Assembly (NCBI RefSeq): GCF_028640845.1
Contig: NC_080540.1
Span: 277,899,524-277,963,523 of the forward strand
DNA length: 64,000 nt
Direction of reading: 5' to 3'
Source: Ahaetulla prasina
Lineage: Eukaryota; Chordata; Lepidosauria; Squamata; Colubridae
The notes under the pieces are model-generated. The model searched no databases. It was not told the DNA's origin and saw nothing but the letters and a program-made list of their open reading frames with translations. The stretch's first letter is position 1; every line of letters starts with the position of its first letter. Position numbers and translations under genes: made by a program. Below, piece by piece: positions 38,101 through 47,442 of this stretch.

Positions 38101-41100
38101 CACATACTACTACTCTATGGTCCAGGGTGTTATGCAAACCCATTAAAAAGGGGATTTGCGGTAGTGGTGGGATTCAAAAAAATTTACTACCAGTTCTGTG
38201 GCCGTGGCTTGGTGGGCGTGGCAGGGGAAGTATACTGTAAAATCTCCATTCCCACCCCACTCCCAGGGGAAGGATACTGCAAAATCCCCATTTCCTCCCC
38301 ATCCCACTAACCTGCTTTCCAGCACCATTCTCTTGTGCAGGGCAACAAAAGAAGACCCAGCAGATCAGCTGGGACTCGGAAGGCAGCGAATAGATGGGGG
38401 TGGGGCCAGTCAGAGGTAGTATTTGCCAGTTCTCCAAACTACTCAAAATTTCCGCTACCCGTTCTCCAGAACTGGTCAGAACCTGCTGAATACCAGCTCT
38501 GGTTTGCAGGGTAAACAGTAGATTGGTTAATTGTGGGAAAGTATGTCAAGCAAATCTCAAAGATGCTTTTTTTCAAAAGGTAACTGGACTTTTTTTTTTC
38601 CCTGAGAAAGATTTTCGCTTCTCGTCTCAAGAAGCTTCATCGGTTCTGGCAGGATAGTGGGGGCAATGGTAGAATTAGTTCTGAGAGGGTGGGAGACGGG
38701 ATTAGAAGGATTATATTTCTTTGCAATCAAAACACCTGGATGACTTGAGAATCTCTACATTTATGTCAAGCAAATCAGTCCTTATATCGTTTTTTGAAAA
38801 TAATAAATAATAATAATAATATTTTAATTTGTATACCGCCCTTCTCCCGAAGGACTCAGGGTGGTTTACAGCCAAGATAAAATACAACAACAACACATAC
38901 AATACTAAAAACAAACATTAAAAAACTTATTCAATTTGGCCCCATTTTAAAATACAATCAACCCTATAAAATTAATACAAATTTCAAACCCATAAAATCA
39001 GCTAAAAGATTTAAAAATCAAGCCAGTCCGGCAAGACAGAATAGATAGGTCTTAAGTTTGCGGCGAAAGGTCCGAAGGTCAGGTAGTTGTCAAAATCCAG
39101 GGGGAAGTTCGTTACACAGGGTAGGAGCCCCCACAGAGAAGGCCCTTCCCCTGGGAGCCGCCAGTCGACTTTGCTTGGCTGATGGCACCATAAGGAGTCT
39201 CTCTCTGTGAGAACGCATAGGTCGCTGGGAGGTAGAAGATGGCAGTAGACTGTCCCGTAAGTATCCCGGTCCTAAGCCATGGAGCGCTTTAAAGGTGGTA
39301 ACCAATACCTTGAAGCGCACCCGGAAGACAACAGGCAGCCAGTGCAGTCTGCGCAGGATGGGTGTTACATGAGAGCTCCGAACCGCTCTCTCTATCACCC
39401 GCGCAGCTGCATTCTGGACTAACTGGAGCCTCTGGGTACTCTTCAAGGGGAGCCCCATGTAGAGAGCACTGCAGTAGTCCAAGCGAGAGGTAACAAGAGC
39501 ATGAGTGACCGTGCATAGGGCATCCCGGTCCAGGAAGGGGCGCAACTGGCGAATCAGGCGAACCTGATAAAAAGCTCTCCTGGAGACGGTTGTCAAGTGG
39601 TCTTCAAAAGACAACCGCCCATCCAGAAGAACGCCCAAGTTGCGCACCCTTTCCATTGGGGCCAATGACTCGCCCCCAACAGTCAGCCGCGGCTGCAGCT
39701 GACTGTACCAGGGTGCCGGCATCCACAGCCACTCCGTCTTGGAGGGATTAAGCTTGAGCCTTTTCCTCCCCATCTAGACCCGTACGGCTTCTAGACACCA
39801 GGACAGTACTTCTATAGCTTCGTTGGGGTGGCCTGGGGTGGAAAAGTACACCTGCGTATCATCAGCATACAGTTGGTACCTCACCCCAAAACCACTGATG
39901 ATCTCACCCAGCAGCTTCATATAGATGTTGAACAGGAGAGGCGAGAGAATCAACCCCTGCGGCACCCCACACATGAGGCGCCTCGGGGTCGATCTCTGCC
40001 TCCCTGCCAACACCGTCTGTGTCCAGTCAGAGAGATAGGAGGAGAACCACCGATAAACGGTGCCTCCCACTCCCAAACTCCCCAGCCGCCGCAACAGGAT
40101 ACCATGGTCGATGGTATCGAAAGCTGCTGAGAGGTCTAATAGGACCAGGGCAGAGGAGTAACCCTTGTCCCTGGCCCTCCAGAGATCATCAACCAATGCG
40201 ACCAAAGCCGTCTCCGTACTGTATCCGGGTCGAAAGCCGGACTGGAACAGGTCTAGATAGACAGTTTCATCCAGGTACTGGGGTAATTGACGTGCCACCG
40301 CACTCTCTACAACCTTCACCGTAAAGCGAAGGTTGGAGACCGGACAATAATTTCCTAAAACAGCTGGGTCCAGGGAAGGCTTCTTGAGGAGGGATCTCAC
40401 CACCACCTCTTTCAAGGCAGCAGGAAAGACCCCCTCCCGCAAAGAAGCATTTGTAATCCCCCGGAGCCAGCCTCGTGTCACCTCCTGCGTGGCCAGCACC
40501 AACCAGGAGGGGTACGGGTCCAGTAAATATGTGGTGGCATTCAACCTCCCCAGCAATCTGTCCATGTCCTCGGGAGTCACAGGGTCAAAAGAAAAGGCCT
40601 CTGGTAGTGGAAGACACTGTTGGATACAACCCTAAAATGATTAATATGACTTTATTAAATTAATACAACTCTTCTTTTATTATTTTTATTGTTTTATATT
40701 CTGTAAGCCACCTTGAGGCAACAACATTAATGCAATAAACAAACAAACAAACAAACTATAAAAAATCAGTTTGGTCATTTCTGCATCAGCCAGGAAGGCC
40801 CACAGAATTCTTTCTTCAGAAGTTTGAATGGCAACAACCTGCAATGTTTATGTGACAGAGTGCCATTAAACTCCTGAGAGTTTAAACTCCCATTAACAAA
40901 AAAACAAGCAAATTCCCATTCAGGGTTTGTTTGTTTTTTTGCCCTAGCTCTACATAAGTTAAGAAGTTCAGGTACTCGACTCCCTAACAATTATATACTG
41001 TACTTCCAGGCTAAGGGCTGGGAAAAGTAGTGCTGATTTGTGAGGCTACGGTCCCAAATTTAATAAAGTGACTTTGAAAGTATTCCAAGTAAAATGATAG

Positions 41101-44100
41101 TGAATATAATCTGAAAGTAAAACAATACCGCATATTCTGTACTTGGATTTTCAGAATTTTTAAGTCCACAAAACAAAGTCACCAGATTTTCACAAAACAA
41201 TTTACTGCGGGTTAATAATTTCTAGAAAACTCTTCTGAGAAAGCCTTCTTGCAAATAGACAGGATAAAAACTGAGGGAAATTGGATAGAGATAATATAGG
41301 GAAGAGTATAGTCACATTTATGAAATCGTATTGATACTTTTTTTTTGAGTTGTCCAATAATGAGTTTACTTAAATGAGTCATTTTATTTTTTTCCCCAGG
41401 TGGTCTGCCTACATCAGCATCCCCAACACCAGCATGGGGTCCCCAGTCTACGCCCTTCGGTCAACCAACCCCAGTGTTTCCTGGAACTGCTCTGACCACT
41501 CAGCCAGTGAAATTTGCACCATCTCTTGGTTTTGGTGCTCCTCAACAATCACCTGGTTGGGGCCAGCCAGTTCCAGGCCAGACTCCAGCTCCTGATCCCT
41601 GGAGTCAATCTGTGTGTGTTTCTCCATCCAATGCCTGGGCACAGCCTCCTACTAGTGGAAACCCATTCCATATCAACATGTTTCCACCTTCTCTGGCATC
41701 TCACCCTCCATCTATGTTGTCCTCCATGTCATCTACTAGCCCTCCTCCTCAGTTGCCTCCTAGAACTGCACCACAGAAGGAGTGCAGTGTAAAAAAAGAA
41801 AGTGATGCCTTTACTGCTTTGGATCCTCTGGGTGATAAAGAGATAAAAGATGTCAAGGAGATGTTCAAAGACTTCCAGCTGACAAAACCACCCGCTGTGC
41901 CTGCCCGGAGAGCAGAGCAGCAACAACCAGGTAACAAAATAGAGGTTCCTCGAGATGTGGCTGGCCGCGATCTCATTGGTCTCATTGAATAACCTAGTTC
42001 TATATCAAACCTCTTCTTGACCATATTGAGTGGCCTTGAATAATCCATTTCTCTTATATTAGCTAAGTGACTGATACAAAAAGTGTGGTATTTGGTGGCA
42101 ACTTAATTTTTCAATTTAAGTAAGTCTAGTAATGGGACGCGGTGGCTCAGGGGCTAGGACGTTGAGCTTGTCGATCGAAAGGTCGGCAGCTCAGCGGTTC
42201 GAATCCCTAGTGCTACCGTGTAATGGGGTGAGCTCCCGTTACTTGTCCCAGCTTCTGCCAACCTAGCAGTTTCAAAAGCACATAAAAATGCAAGTAGAAA
42301 AAATAGGGACTACCTTTGGTGGGAAGGTAAAAGCGTTCTGTGCGCCTTTGGCGTTGAGTCATGTCGGCCACATGACCACGGAGACATCTTCGGACAGCAC
42401 TGGCTCTTCGGCTTTATTTATTTATTTATTTATTTATTTTATTTGATTTTTATACCGCCCTTCTCCCGAAGGACTCAGGGCGGTGTACAGGCAACAATAA
42501 AATACAAACACCACAATATACAATTTAAAATACGAGTTAAAAAACTTATTATAATTAGCCTAGAACCTTAAAATTGAAACGGAGATGAGCACCACCCCCT
42601 AGAGTCGGCAACGACTAGCACCTATGTGCGAGGGGAACTTTTACCTTTAGTTGGTGGTAGTCGGTGCCTCAGTAGAGGGCACTAGTACTCTATAATATAC
42701 AAGTATTCCCAATCTACAGAAACATGAAGAGTTCAATACTCAGAATTCCCCAGTCATTGCTCAGAATTCTGGGAATTGTTAGCTACCAGGTGAGAAAGGG
42801 TGTTGTATATGCTGTCTTAGGTTGACAACGAATGTGATACAACAATAATCAAATAGATTACAGCTTTGAATTGACACCAGGAGATCTGTTAAAGTAAGAA
42901 AGAAACATGGCTGCTTTCCTGAGGCAGCACAAGTTTCTCTTCTTCATCCACAAAGCTGCCTTCTATTCTAGAATTCCTGGCTTGCTAAAGAAAGTCACGT
43001 TCTTTATTTTACAATACTCTATAATGCAATTAAAATGTTTACCAAAAAAAGGTCACGTTCTTAATCTGTCTGGGAATTTTTGGCTCTTTATGAAACTAGG
43101 CAGTGTTAACAAAGTTGTGCCATTTAGGTGCAACAGTGGCTACTAGAGTGCTTTCATCTGTCCGAAAAAAAACCCTGAAGATTTTCCACAAATAGAAGTA
43201 GAAGTAAATGGTGTTTAGGGAGGAGAAAGGCTAGGAAAGTCAATCAGGAATTTATTTATTTTATGTATTTATTTATTTTGTCACAACAATATATGTAGGA
43301 ATCATACAAAAGATTATATAGTATATAAACATATATGGGTAAATATAAGGAGGTATAAGCATATATATAGAAAGAAGAAAAGAAAAACAATAGGACAGGA
43401 ACGGTAGGCACGTTTGTGCGCTTATGCACGCCCCTTATGGTCCTCTTAGGAATGGGGTGAGGTCAATAGTAGAAAGTTTTTGGATAAAGCTTTTAGGATT
43501 ATGGGAAGAGACCACAGAGTCAGGTAAAGTGTTCCAAGCACTGATGATTCTGTTACAGAAGTCATATTTTCTGCAATCTAGATTAAAGCGGTTGACATTA
43601 AGTTTAAATCTATTAGTTGCTCTAGTATTATTGAAAGCTGCAGGGTAATTGTAACAGGCTGTGAGAAATAACCTTTGGGAGACAGGAGGAAGAGCCACAG
43701 CCAGGGCAATGGTCAGGAAAGTGATATCCCAGCCCATAAAAGAACAGAAGTGAAGAAAACGTGTCAGAAGAGATCCATCCTAGTTCTCTAAGTAGCAATA
43801 GCAATAGCACTTAGACTTATATATTGCTTTACAACCCTTTATAGAAGAGGGCAATATATATGCGATATATAGCATAAAGTGGTTTACAGAGTCAGCATCT
43901 TGCCCCCAATATTTTGGGTCCTCATTTTACCCATCTCGGAAGGATGGAAGGTTGAGTCAACGTTGAGCCTGGTGAGATTTGAACTGCCAAATTGCAGGCA
44001 GCTGGCTGGCAGCAGAAGTAGCCTGCACTACTGCACTCTAACCATTGCACCACCGAAGCACATTAAAGTCAAGCGAGGGGAGAAGTAAATATAGTGTTAG

Positions 44101-45808
44101 CACACATTAGTTTGGTTTCCTGTCTGGACTAACTTGAAAGGCTGACACTAATACTATGCATTAAAAGAAAGCAACTATGTCCCTGAATCCAATGCTGATT
44201 TGTGTTGATTGCATGAAATCTGGGAATCATGCATGTACAGTATGTGATGGTTGCTTAGTTAGCCTTGACATGGAGTTTGCAGAAATACATTATGTATTGC
44301 TCTAGTGAAGATATCCTCAGTTTGGGTGCTGTTTCCTGTGAAGTTCATGTCTGATGTCAAATATGTACTTCTTTGCTACCTAATAAACTTCCTGGCAATA
44401 TTTGGATATTTTACAAAAGTGTTCCTTTATTCAACATAGGGCTTCCAAAGCTTGGTCTGAGACAAAATGCTGTCCCGCTTATTTCCAAGCCTGCTGAAGA
44501 CCGCTTTGAAAATCCTTTCAAGATGGATCCTTTCGCTGCTCCCTCACAAGGTTTAGTAAGTATCCGGACTCCATTTTACATGCAGTGACTTATAACATGG
44601 TTTAACTGTGGGCTAAGGGGGAAAAAATGTGAACATAGAAACTTGATGCTCAAATAAATAGACTGTATTATGGCTTAACTCAGTGGTCCACTTCACACAA
44701 ATATTAAGACGATGCCTGGATTGCCATAAAAAGTTAAACCACAAAATCCATGTTAGCCTAGTTTAGAATGTTGAGTGAAAAGACAAAAAAAAAATTGTTA
44801 CCTATAGCTACAATCCAGTGTTTACTCTCAAGATGAAAGAAAGTGGGCTTCTATAAGCTGTTAAACTGAATAACAAAGCTGTGGCCTCTAATTGGGAAGA
44901 TCTGGAATGAGAGGTTCCCAGTAAAGTAGAAAGACTTTAATTTGAATGTTGTTCTTAGTGTCGTAAAAACAAAATTCTGATTCACAGTGGCAACCCTTTA
45001 AGGAGAAAGGAGCTCCTTTTAATGGCCTAACTTTAAAGTTAATGAAAAGTTGGCCCACCCCATTTTTCAAGCGAGATTTAATTACATAATCCAATATAAC
45101 ATTTCTCTGTGTCAGTTGTTCTTGTAGGAGAAAATCCGTAGCAGATGGATGGGTGGAAAAAATAGAACTCATTCTTATTTGTTAATATCTAATAAGCTGA
45201 TAATACTGGAAAAAGCTACAGATACTTTTAATGAGAAATGTTTCAGGAAAGGCTTCTTGGTTCTTTTTTCCTAAAATGATAACTTTAGATATGTGAATAA
45301 TTCTCAAACTAACCTTGATCCAATAAGCTAGCTAATATGTTAGGTGTATTCAACTGGGCTAGATGTGGGTAGACTATACAGACACAGTAAACTGGACATG
45401 TTTTGGGCCTGAAGAGACCAAGCTACTGTGGCAAATATTTTGAAGTCCTCCATGTCCTGCAGTTTTTCAAGGTGTTGAAATGCCTAAACTGGACTGTATT
45501 GCTTGTCTTTCATCTTTGTAAGAACTCTACATCTCGATTTTGTAACATGAAATTATCATGCTTAGTTTTCCCTTGAGAAGTATATGCTTGTAACATTAGC
45601 TGCTAGAAAAGTAGTGCTTAGTTTTGCTTCTGTGGGTTGAGAAATATAGGAGTGTTTATGTACCTTTGGCTTGGAAAAAAGTTTGTCTGCAAAAATATCT
45701 TCAAATCATGGTGAAAGTTTTCCTTTTCCTTGTCTCCAGATTGCAGCTCAACAACAGCAATTGTCTTCGGTTCCTTGTAATGATCCTTTTAAAAATCCAT
45801 TTGCATAG
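23719..45808 (+). CDS. DAB2: DAB2, Disabled homolog 2 (endocytic clathrin adaptor), 13 coding exons
   Basis: Cytoplasmic adaptor that links NPxY-bearing receptors (LDLR family, megalin, integrins) to clathrin and AP-2 and acts in TGF-beta/Wnt signalling. Coding exons: 23719-23821, 25193-25332, 26178-26277, 27530-27661, 29458-29541, 31585-31608, 31773-31820, 32060-32122, 33416-34042, 37879-38035, 41400-41930, 44440-44555, 45740-45808. All junction phases agree. Conceptual product is about 730 aa once one extra A in exon 3 is discounted (human p96 is 770 aa). It has a Lys-rich leader, then a PTB/PID domain (about residues 36-170) with the motifs [32 protein letters not shown] and [10 protein letters not shown] clathrin box (ILLVDL), DPF repeats (PDPFRDDPF), NPF motifs, proline-rich SH3 ligands ([15 protein letters not shown]) and a DPFKNPFA C-terminus follow. 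Identity is very secure. Odd points are the exon-3 frame break and a missing myosin VI-binding segment. Confidence 0.96.
24190..24640 (-). mobile_element. CR1 LINE 3' fragment
   Basis: Minus strand reads [20 protein letters not shown] and [20 protein letters not shown]. Same family as 43255 and 61570. Confidence 0.75.
25193..25332 (+). CDS. DAB2: DAB2 coding exon 2 (PTB domain start)
   Basis: Acceptor TTTTCAG, donor GTAGGT, 140 nt, phase 1 to 0. Encodes [19 protein letters not shown], then [18 protein letters not shown] and MMKLK, the first strand and helix of the PTB domain, almost identical to mammalian Dab2. Confidence 0.96.
26118..26151. repeat. (TTGA)n microsatellite
   Basis: About eight GATT units immediately 5' of DAB2 coding exon 3. 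Confidence 0.9.
26178..26277 (+). CDS. DAB2: DAB2 coding exon 3 (PTB domain; contains +1 frame break)
   Basis: Acceptor ACTAG, donor GTGAGT. Encodes [15 protein letters not shown], then after a one-base shift [18 protein letters not shown]. The exon is 100 nt, while flanking phases (0/0) and the family require 99 nt: CAG is followed by four A (26220-26223) where three are needed. Read literally, the frame is lost in the middle of the PTB domain. Every other exon is intact, so a homopolymer error in the assembly is more likely than a dead gene. Confidence 0.9.
26396..26652. mobile_element. Compound foldback hAT-type MITE
   Basis: 8-bp duplication GTCTAAAC (26388-26395, 26653-26660) around CAGAGATCTCC ... 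GGAGACCCCTTG. Arms are doubled: the block ACTTTAAGACTTGTGGACTT occurs twice on the left and its inverse twice on the right, about 257 bp instead of ~125. Confidence 0.85.
27308..27412. mobile_element. Foldback MITE, partial
   Basis: AGGACTTCAACTCCCAGAAT ... GAGAAACACTGAG; left terminus eroded. Confidence 0.65.
27530..27661 (+). CDS. DAB2: DAB2 coding exon 4 (PTB domain core)
   Basis: Acceptor TTCTAG, donor GTAAGA, 132 nt, phase 0/0. Encodes [20 protein letters not shown] and [20 protein letters not shown], the core strands of the PTB fold that form the peptide groove; essentially invariant in vertebrate DAB2. Confidence 0.97.
27851..28495 (+). mobile_element. Solo LTR of an LTR retroelement
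   Basis: About 645 bp from TGTTGTGGTCC to AACA with a TATA-like CATAAAG at 28170 and AATAAA at 28430, and purine-rich acidic-reading sequence in U3. No internal gag/pol or second LTR nearby, so a recombined solo LTR. Flanks share only GTT, so the TSD is eroded. Lies in DAB2 intron 4 in sense orientation. Confidence 0.65.
29105..29239. mobile_element. Foldback hAT-type MITE with perfect TTCTAGAG TSD
   Basis: CAGGGGTCTCCAACC ... GGTTGGAGACCCCTG, long inverted arms; 8-bp duplication TTCTAGAG at 29097-29104 and 29240-29247. Confidence 0.92.
29458..29541 (+). CDS. DAB2: DAB2 coding exon 5 (PTB C-terminal helix)
   Basis: Acceptor TTCTTAG, donor GTAATG, 84 nt, phase 0/0. Encodes [20 protein letters not shown] followed by an acidic/basic KEEDDKKK run: the C-terminal helix of the PTB domain plus linker. 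Confidence 0.96.
30113..30765 (-). mobile_element. L2 LINE 3' end
   Basis: Tail CCGCCCTTCTCCCGAAGGAC at 30153; minus-strand protein [20 protein letters not shown] through [20 protein letters not shown] to the stop, the L2 C-terminal region, almost intact: a young copy. Confidence 0.9.
30867..31446. mobile_element. 'GGTAGTCCTCAACTTA' DNA transposon with internal tandem duplication
   Basis: Ends GGTAGTCCTCAACTTATG and GTCAAGGACTACCTGTA are inverted. A 191-bp segment (30941-31131) is repeated essentially unchanged at 31132-31322. No transposase. Relatives at 15764 and 9405. Confidence 0.75.
31585..31608 (+). CDS. DAB2: DAB2 coding exon 6 (24-nt micro-exon)
   Basis: A 24-nt exon with acceptor TATTTCAG and donor GTAAGA, phase 0/0, encoding NEEASKTE; it corresponds to IEEASKAVE just after the PTB domain in human Dab2. 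Too short to find by ORF length, but both splice sites and its order are right. Confidence 0.88.
31652..31735 (+). mobile_element. Snake1-type CR1 tail with (ATTCT)n
   Basis: ATATGCACCAAGACAAATTT, CCAATCACACTTGGCCAATA, then ATTCTATTCTATTCTA. Sits between DAB2 micro-exons 6 and 7. Confidence 0.75.
31773..31820 (+). CDS. DAB2: DAB2 coding exon 7 (linker)
   Basis: Acceptor TTCTTCCAG, donor GTATGT, 48 nt, phase 0/0. Encodes [16 protein letters not shown]; aligns with the human linker around NGSEALMILDDQTNKLK. Confidence 0.87.
32060..32122 (+). CDS. DAB2: DAB2 coding exon 8 ([12 protein letters not shown])
   Basis: Acceptor ACTTTAG, donor GTGAGT, 63 nt, phase 0/0. Encodes [20 protein letters not shown] plus T, nearly identical to human Dab2 just before the p96-specific exon. 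Confidence 0.95.
33416..34042 (+). CDS. DAB2: DAB2 coding exon 9 (large p96-specific exon)
   Basis: 627 nt (209 codons), phase 0/0, acceptor CTAACAG, donor GTGAAC. Carries the clathrin box [11 protein letters not shown], the block [17 protein letters not shown], the AP-2-binding PDPFRDDPF, then [16 protein letters not shown] and a basic end PGRGRR. In mammals the matching exon is alternatively spliced: included in p96 (endocytic) and skipped in p67. Its length is a multiple of three with symmetric phase, so the same two isoforms are possible here. If not spliced, the frame stops soon after the donor. Confidence 0.96.
35008..35165. repeat. (GA)n / (GAAA)n microsatellite
   Basis: GA repeats followed by about 20 GAAA units and a GATGGATGGATA run in DAB2 intron 9. 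Confidence 0.95.
35615..35900. repeat. Uncharacterised dispersed repeat
   Basis: GTGCTCTCTGAGCTTGGTTG, then TTTCATTACCGAACTAGATT, shared with 25460-25570 and, more degenerately, 17300-17400. No ORF; family unknown to me. Confidence 0.45.
36015..36184. mobile_element. Foldback hAT-type MITE with duplicated left end
   Basis: The left end CAGGGGTCTCCAACCTTGGT occurs twice (36014, 36051) with GATCGAAAG in front of each; right end GGAGACCGCTG then ATCTAAAG. Suggests slippage across the target duplication. Confidence 0.75.
36517..36632. mobile_element. Foldback hAT-type MITE (GGTCTCCAACC family), degenerate
   Basis: Between GCTTAGAC repeats (8 bp); arms with CTTTAAGACTTGTAGACTTC and its inverse. 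Left end mutated. Confidence 0.7.
36890..37348 (-). mobile_element. L2 LINE 3' end
   Basis: (TTTA)/(TTAA)n tail, CGCCCTTTTCCCGAAGGACT, and minus-strand reading [36 protein letters not shown]. Confidence 0.85.
37879..38035 (+). CDS. DAB2: DAB2 coding exon 10
   Basis: 157 nt, phase 0 to 1, acceptor TTTCTAG. Encodes [17 protein letters not shown] and [19 protein letters not shown]. The donor fixed by reading frame is the weak GTTGGT at 38036; a nearby GTAAAG four bases on would put the next exon out of frame. Confidence 0.93.
38160..38512 (+). mobile_element. 'ACCGGTA' MITE in DAB2 intron 10
   Basis: AAAAAATTTACTACCAGTTC, GTGGCTTGGTGGGCGTGGCA and the ends CCAGAACTGGTCAGAACCTG; family of 54571. 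Confidence 0.6.
38520..38760. repeat. Unnamed foldback repeat
   Basis: Shares CAAAGATGCTTTTTTTCAAA with GGTAACTGGACTT and the CTTCTCGTCTCAAGAAGCTTC block with the copy at 13388-13622. Confidence 0.45.
38800..40640 (-). mobile_element. L2 LINE, ~1.8 kb, reverse-transcriptase domain, 5'-truncated
   Basis: Minus strand reads [80 protein letters not shown] and [22 protein letters not shown] motifs including the catalytic YADD. A second frame (39090-39773) carries the C-terminal part, split by a stop at 39774 in the middle of WMGRKRLK. 3' end CTGTAAACCACCCTGAGTCC near 38870. Probable former element; no endonuclease domain seen. Confidence 0.92.
41400..41930 (+). CDS. DAB2: DAB2 coding exon 11 (Pro-rich, NPF, SH3-ligand region)
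   Basis: 531 nt, phase 1/1, acceptor TTTCCCCAG, donor GTAACA. Rich in Pro/Ser/Gln, with SGNPF (EH-domain ligand), PPQLPPR and PPAVPARR (SH3 ligands, as for Grb2 binding) and the highly conserved [12 protein letters not shown] and [15 protein letters not shown]-terminal half diverges from mammals, as usual for this disordered part. Confidence 0.95.
42132..42655 (+). mobile_element. tRNA-derived SINE split by an L2 3' end
   Basis: GGTGGCTCAGGGGCTAGG and GGTTCGAATCCCTAG boxes; at 42417 the SINE is interrupted by (TTTA)n plus CCGCCCTTCTCCCGAAGGAC (L2 3' end, to about 42578), after which the SINE tail resumes (GAAACGGAGATGAGCACC). Confidence 0.8.
43255..43690 (-). mobile_element. CR1 LINE 3' fragment
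   Basis: Minus-strand reading [20 protein letters not shown] then [18 protein letters not shown], the C-terminal block of a CR1-type reverse transcriptase; AT-rich (TTTA)n end at 43255. Paralogous to 24240-24640. Confidence 0.7.
43795..44062 (-). mobile_element. SINE (L2-type tail) in DAB2 intron
   Basis: CAATAGCACTTAGACTTATA, GGTCCTCATTTTACCCATCT, and the tRNA-like end CTCTAACCATTGCACCACC. Confidence 0.7.
44440..44555 (+). CDS. DAB2: DAB2 coding exon 12
   Basis: 116 nt, phase 1 to 0, acceptor CAACATAG, donor GTAAGT. Encodes [14 protein letters not shown], then [18 protein letters not shown], matching the human NAFENPFFKDSFGSSQ block. Phases join exon 11 directly. The mammalian segment with SYFNSK and the downstream acidic region, which binds myosin VI, is not encoded here or seen in the intron before it. 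Confidence 0.9.
45740..45808 (+). CDS. DAB2: DAB2 coding exon 13 (C-terminus and stop)
   Basis: Acceptor TGTCTCCAG; encodes [20 protein letters not shown] then FA and TAG at 45806-45808. Human Dab2 ends DPFGNPFA, so this is the true C-terminus. A GTAAGT donor starts at 45818, nine bases after the stop, implying a separate 3'-UTR exon. Confidence 0.94.
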   Translation: MAAQQQQLSSVPCNDPFKNPFA

Positions 45809-45839
45809 ATTAGGTTGGTAAGTGATATTTAATGTAGTT

Positions 45840-45935
45840 ACACTGTACACTGAGAGCATATGTACCAAGACAGATTCCTTGTGTGTCACACTTGGCCAAT
45901 AAAAAATTCTATTCTATTCTATTCTATTATTATTA
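45840..45935 (+). mobile_element. Snake1-type CR1 tail with (ATTCT)n
   Basis: ACACTGAGAGCATATGTACC, TTGGCCAATAAAA, then (ATTCT)n, just after the DAB2 stop exon donor (intronic to the UTR). Confidence 0.8.
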
Positions 45936-46209
45936 TTTAACATATGATTAGAACATGACAAAAGTGTAATGTATGCACATAATCCACATAATTATATACA
46001 AAACATCCATGGGGAGAAGGCAATGGCCTCATAATGGGTTGTCCAATTCAGATATCCAGGCTCTGGCATTGCTTCGTGCAGATCTTCTAGGAAATAGGGA
46101 ATGCAAATCCTGGGCAATCTTGCACAATATGGTTAATTGTTTGCATATCAGCACCACAATCACTACAAGGGCAGTCTTTCCATTCCCACTAATACAATGA
46201 AGAGGCACT

Positions 46210-46480
46210 TTTTTTTTTTGTTTACATTTATATCCCGCCCTTCTCCGAAGACTCAGGGCGGCTTACAGTGTATAAGGCAATAGTCTCATTTTATTTGTAT
46301 ATTTTTACAAAGTCAACTTATTGCCCCCCCAACAATCTGGGTCCTCATTTTACCTACCTTATAAAGGATGGAAGGCTGAGTCAACCTTGGGCCGGGCTTG
46401 CACCTGCAGTAATTGCAGGCTGCTGTGTTCTAATAACAGGCTCTAACAGCCTGAGCTATTACGGCCCAATACTTCTTCCA
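46210..46480 (-). mobile_element. SINE with L2-like head
   Basis: TATCCCGCCCTTCTCCGAAG, CTCAGGGCGGCTTACAG, then GGGTCCTCATTTTACCTACC and CAGCCTGAGCTATTACGGCC. Confidence 0.6.
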
Positions 46481-47442
46481 GTATCATACCTAATTCTGTT
46501 CAATTTCATCCAGACAGAGGGAGGCAGTCTTGGTAGAGGGATCACTAATGGTCAGACCACAAGAAGGTATCTTGGACCATTCTTCTCTCCAGGCATTCTT
46601 GGGATTAAATTGGGTAGATGTTAAATGAATAGCGGTTTATTATGCTGGCCTATTTAAATCTTGTGGTGGGCACATTGTCCTGGTGAATAAGGAAGGCCAT
46701 GTTGTTCAGCATCCTTGACCTCAGCAACCAAGAGCTTGTTGTCTTCTAATGTGGAGAGATATGATATTGCTAAGTACTGGTAACCAGTGCATAGGAGTGG
46801 GGTGCAATGTGCCAGAGATGATATGCATTGTCCAGTGGAATTGGATGTGGGCTCTATTAAGTCACATGCTGGCACAATATTCAGCTGTGGAATCAACCAA
46901 AGCCAAGGCTGTTGTTCCTAGGATATTAGCATCAGCACGCCAAGGTGTCTCAGCTTTAACGTACTTAATGGATTTTAATAATGTATTTAAATTGATGTGT
47001 TTCATTTACTTAATGTAGTGGCGATCCTATTTAACTTGGCTTTTGAAAAACCCTTCTGAACTCAACCGAACAGTTAGCAACATTTTAAGGCCCGATATAT
47101 CAACATGGGCTTTTGACTGATGGCAGCCGGAGCCTCCTTAAATTGAAACAATTAAAAAAAACCTAAAGTCTCATGAGAATATAAGATTTCTCAATTTCAG
47201 TGTTCTCCTTTGAAATGTATGAGATTTTATTTGAGATTTGGGAATTTCACGACTGCTATATCTTTCTTAATTATAAATGTTGCAAGTGTTATTTTGGAAT
47301 ACAGTGGAATATCCAGACATTCACAGGCATTATATTGTTCAATCCCATTCTAAAGTACTCCGCAGTTAAATAAAACAAAAGCAATACTTGTTATACATCC
47401 TTGTATAAAAATCACCTTTTTAATAAAGTTTGTTTCCCACAG

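Noticed and set aside
41474..41992. DAB2 ORF reading on to a stop at 41990 as the protein end
   Set aside because: The GTAACA donor at 41931 and conserved downstream exons ending DPFKNPFA show this end is intronic read-through.
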